Positions 61,244 to 64,000 of a stretch of 64,000 bases of DNA are shown here, one piece after another. Source of the DNA: Paenibacillus sp. G2S3 (GTDB lineage Bacteria; Bacillota; Bacilli; Paenibacillales; Paenibacillaceae); NCBI RefSeq assembly GCF_030123105.1, contig NZ_CP126095.1, positions 4,340,001 to 4,404,000 on the forward strand, written 5' to 3'. Numbering within the stretch: position 1 is the stretch's first letter; each line of letters starts with the position of its first letter. The position numbers were made by a program, and so were the translations under genes. A model generated the notes under the pieces. The model did no database searches. It was not told the origin of the DNA and saw only the letters and a list, made by a program, of their open reading frames with translations.

Positions 61244-62023
61244 CTATTTCCCTAGAAATCCACCTTCGGATTTTATCACTTGTCCCGTAATCCACTGCGA
61301 ATCATCACTCGCTAAGAAACTAATACCTCTAGCTGCATCTTCTGGCAACCCGATTCTTCCCATTGGAAACATAGGCAAAAAATGAGTTTTCATCTCATCC
61401 GTTATCCAACCGGAATCTGTAGGGCCCGGATCAAAACCATTGACTGTGATATGTAACGGAGCTAAACCAACAGAAAGAGGTTCGATCAATCCAATTAATG
61501 CACCCTTTGTCAATATATAAGCCAGGTTATCAGGATCAGGTCCTTTTGAAACCATAAAGATAATTCTACCTGGAGTCCCCTTTGGATGAAACTTCTCGAA
61601 TCTCTTGGCAAACTCAGTACTGAGTAAAATTGTGCCGCGATTGTTCACTACATAGTGTTGATCTAACGAAGTGATACTCAGGTTCTGATAATTCGTGGGC
61701 ACGCAATAAGCCGCATTGTTAATCAAAATCGAGGCATTTCCTAAGGTTTTTTCTACCTGATCCATAATCTTTATCGAGATTTCAGAATTGGCAAAATCCG
61801 CTTCCATATGACTTACCCTGACTCCCAAGCTTTTCAGTTCTGCACAAAGCTGTTCCGGCCATTCCTTTTCTCCACCATTCCCTTCCGTGTCATCAAAAGG
61901 ATGCCAATGCGTAAAGAAAATATCCGCACCTTGGCTTGCAAGTGAACGGCATATGGCTGTACCGATTCCTGTGGATCTGCTTGCTCCAGTAACGATTGCT
62001 ATTTTATTTTTTAATGAGTTCAT
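61244..62023 (-). CDS. Short-chain dehydrogenase/reductase
   Basis: A 259-residue NAD(P)-dependent SDR with cofactor loop TGASRSTGIG (12-21, two residues longer than the usual TGxxxGIG), LINNAAY, catalytic Ser in IFMVSKGP and YxxxK in AYILTKGAL (Tyr near 168). PGRIIFM and the C-terminal ITGQVIKSEGGF fit the FabG-like classical SDR group. The substrate is unknown. GGAGG sits before the ATG. It begins 20 bases after the end of the interrupted reductase gene and is probably in the same operon. Confidence 0.92.
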   Translation of the reverse strand: MNSLKNKIAIVTGASRSTGIGTAICRSLASQGADIFFTHWHPFDDTEGNGGEKEWPEQLCAELKSLGVRVSHMEADFANSEISIKIMDQVEKTLGNASILINNAAYCVPTNYQNLSITSLDQHYVVNNRGTILLSTEFAKRFEKFHPKGTPGRIIFMVSKGPDPDNLAYILTKGALIGLIEPLSVGLAPLHITVNGFDPGPTDSGWITDEMKTHFLPMFPMGRIGLPEDAARGISFLASDDSQWITGQVIKSEGGFLGK

Positions 62024-62043
62024 CTATACCGCCTCCGATCGTT

Positions 62044-63105
62044 TCAGCTTTGTTCCTCTTCAAGTTCAAACGCTCTGTTCTTTTCATCAAACTTGCTGTT
62101 ATGTGAGGAAACCTGCACTCTTGTTGGCGAATCCGGCTCGATATACATCTTAGCACTATTCACGGCTAAAGCCGCGTCCGTGAAAGCTCCAGCAATAAGA
62201 TACAGCTTACTGCCGTAATTTGCAATATCACCAGCCACGAATACACCCGGAATATTAGTTGCCAGCTTCTCATCCGCATTAAAATTCCAATCTGTTCTCC
62301 CTAGCCCCCAATTTAACATAGGACCGAGATCGCCTCGTAGCCCATGATTAATCAAGACGGCGTCCACCTGGAAACGTTACTGCTCCGTTTCATCCGTCCA
62401 TTCCCCGTCCGCATTTAATTGCGCGATTGAAACAGCGTCAAGGAGCTTACCCTTCCCGTATAAATTCGTAATGGCATATGGTGTAAGAACTTGAACGTTC
62501 GATGCTTTCATCCGCCTCACATTCCGCTCCATACCGCTGAAGCTATCCCGCCGGTGCACGAGCGTAACCGATGAAGCGATTCCCACTAGTTCATTAGCCC
62601 AATCGACAGCTGAATCACCGCCTCCAGAGATTAGCACTCTTTTATCGCGAAAGCTTGCCAATTCCGTAATAGTATAATGGAGATTTTCCTTTTCATAATT
62701 CTCCGCTCCGGGCAGGTTAAGCTTAGCAAGCTTTAGCGCGCCATGGCCTACCGCCAAGATCAGCGTCCGACTCCAATGCTGTTCTCCGGTTGCAGACGTT
62801 ATGCGTATCGTGCCATCAGCCAATCTCTCCAGCCCGATAATTTGTTGATCCAGCACAATAGTCGGATCAAAGGTTTGAGCTTGCTGGATCATGAGCTTTG
62901 TCAGCTGCGCTGCGCGAACAGGAGCCGTACCCCCGACATCCCAGACGATCTTCTCTGGATATGTCAACGTCCTTCCCCCTAGCTCCGCTCTCGCCTCAAT
63001 CAGCTTTGTCTTCATATCGCGCATTCCACTGTAAAAGGCAGCATACAAGCCCGCCGGCCCTCCACCAATTATGGTTACGTCAAAAAGCTCCAATTCCTGA
63101 GTCAT
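62044..63105 (-). pseudogene. Ferredoxin-NADP reductase-like FAD oxidoreductase interrupted by an in-frame stop
   Basis: Thioredoxin-reductase-like protein of the YumC/YcgT type: FAD loop [39 protein letters not shown] loop [16 protein letters not shown] and [10 protein letters not shown]. After [11 protein letters not shown] there is TAA (62377-62379), then the same frame continues RFQVDAVLINHGL, with the conserved FAD-binding end VFVAGDIANYGSKLYLIAGA to 62044. It is a single nonsense codon, not a frameshift. The ATG at 63105 has GGGAGG six bases upstream. The full-length product would be about 353 residues, normal for the family. It lies next to a siderophore permease gene and may have served in iron release. 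Sequencing error is possible. Confidence 0.85.
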
Positions 63106-63145
63106 TCTTTGCCTCCCTCTGTTCTCAATCCCCTTGAATGGAGAT

Positions 63146-64000
63146 CTAAATCTTCTTGCGCTTAAACAGCAGGTACATGAAAAAAGGAGCTCCAATGCCT
63201 GCTGTGAATACGCCTGCCGGAACATCTAGCGGCTGAAAAAGCATTCTTCCTGCCAAATCCGCCAACAGTAGAATGATTGCACCTATTAACGCGGATACCG
63301 GGATGATCAGCTTGTAATAATTTCCAACAAGCATTCTGGCGATATGCGGTGCCATCAATCCGATGAACGATATCGTCCCGGCTACGCCAACTGCAGCACC
63401 GGCGAGTGCAACGCTATAAAACAAGAGAATTATCCGGCTTAGCTGAAGCCTGCTTCCAAGCCCGCGAGCGACATCCTCACCTAAGGATTGCACATTTAAT
63501 TCCTTCGCCATCAGCAACGACAAAGGAATGAATAACGCTACCCACGGCCACAGCACTTCGATATAACTCCAATTGGTACCGTAGATGCTTCCCGTCATCC
63601 AATTGAGCACTTGTGCGGCCAAATAAGCCGGTCCGCTAATTAGCAGGAACGTAGTGAGCGCGCCCATTGCGGTAGAAATGCCAATGCCGATCAGCACCAG
63701 CCGAAACGGCGACACACCTTTTTTCCAAGCAAATACATAATTAATGGCCGTCGCAACCAATGCGCCGCCGATGGCAATGAACGGTACCCAATGGATACTG
63801 TAGCCCGTCACGAAAGTCATGAAGGCAACCACAGCTACCGATGCTCCCCCGGTTACACCCAGTAGATCGGGCGAAGCGAGAGGATTGCGAATGACGCCCT
63901 GTAATAGCGCACCGGCTACGGCCAATGCTGCGCCAATGAGTATAGCGGCTGCTATTCGTGGCAGACGGAACTGCATAATGATCAGGTTACTGGCTTCCAT
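63146..64000 (-). CDS. FecCD-type iron-siderophore ABC permease (5' end outside window)
   Basis: Partial protein; the gene enters from beyond 64000, and about 50-60 N-terminal residues are missing compared with the usual 330-350. It shows the FecCD/BtuC signatures [46 protein letters not shown] and [19 protein letters not shown]. It has about eight of the usual ten membrane helices. It imports ferric siderophores together with a binding protein, a second permease and an ATPase that are probably encoded beyond the window. The reductase pseudogene follows after 40 bases. Confidence 0.93.
   Translation of the reverse strand: MEASNLIIMQFRLPRIAAAILIGAALAVAGALLQGVIRNPLASPDLLGVTGGASVAVVAFMTFVTGYSIHWVPFIAIGGALVATAINYVFAWKKGVSPFRLVLIGIGISTAMGALTTFLLISGPAYLAAQVLNWMTGSIYGTNWSYIEVLWPWVALFIPLSLLMAKELNVQSLGEDVARGLGSRLQLSRIILLFYSVALAGAAVGVAGTISFIGLMAPHIARMLVGNYYKLIIPVSALIGAIILLLADLAGRMLFQPLDVPAGVFTAGIGAPFFMYLLFKRKKI

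Noticed and set aside
62377..62379. The in-frame stop as a recoded selenocysteine codon
   Set aside because: The codon is TAA, not TGA, no SECIS-like hairpin follows, and the position is not a catalytic cysteine in this enzyme family.

Overview
The window looks like a chromosomal segment of a Gram-positive, spore-forming soil bacterium of the Bacillota, most probably Paenibacillus or a close relative. This is inferred from moderate-to-low GC, strong AGGAGG-type ribosome binding sites with many GTG and TTG starts, large AraC-type (YesN) response regulators next to YesM-type kinases, two stand-alone KinA/KinB-like histidine kinases, CcpA cre-like sites, and several GH3/GH39 glycosidases. No rRNA, tRNA, CRISPR array, phage genes or transposase were seen. 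Most genes lie on the minus strand.

Layout. 1-9,960: an AraC regulator, a DeoR regulator plus nagA (amino-sugar catabolism), a DinB-like protein, selO, an L-cysteine desulfidase-like gene, an AlkD-like DNA repair protein, a membrane protein and a NarL-type two-component pair. 10,100-20,600: a sugar-uptake locus. A YesM kinase, YesN regulator and dedicated lipoprotein form a three-component sensor upstream of a DUF5107-TPR protein and an ABC importer (binding protein plus two permeases; no ATPase in the locus). A 29-bp motif is shared, at identical spacing, by the promoters of the DUF5107 gene and the importer. 20,750-31,900: a class 3 lipase, an AraC-GH39 fusion, a GPH sugar symporter with two cytosolic GH3 glycosidases, a PAP2 phosphatase and an HSL-type esterase. 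cre-like sites sit at the predicted transcription starts of the binding-protein gene, the symporter operon and the phosphatase. 32,000-40,600: an IclR regulator, small membrane proteins, a flavodoxin-like protein with a MarR-type palindrome at its promoter, a secreted serine hydrolase, a MOSC protein, a PAS sensor kinase and an AraC/EamA exporter pair.

40,600-49,540: the main defence feature, a four-gene Wadjet (SMC-like JetABCD) plasmid-restriction operon in the order jetD-jetA-jetB-jetC. It has an extended -10 promoter and a terminator-like hairpin in its leader. Four spaced palindromes lie beyond its 3' end. Just upstream is an acetyltransferase that probably starts at an ATT codon. 49,700-64,000: uppP, an isochorismatase-fold protein lacking the usual cysteine, an MdtG-like exporter, AraC and MarR regulators with an EmrB-type exporter, acetyltransferase, DUF421, KinB-like kinase, DUF4184, methyltransferase and P-loop kinase genes. 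A decayed NUDIX fragment, an SDR, an FAD reductase interrupted by an in-frame stop, and a truncated FecCD siderophore permease end the window.

All assignments come from reading motifs and context; no database search was run. Wadjet is an already described system. The points most likely to be new are its leader regulation, the palindrome array, the shared activator site of the sugar locus, the ATT start, and the leader micro-ORF in front of the YesM kinase.
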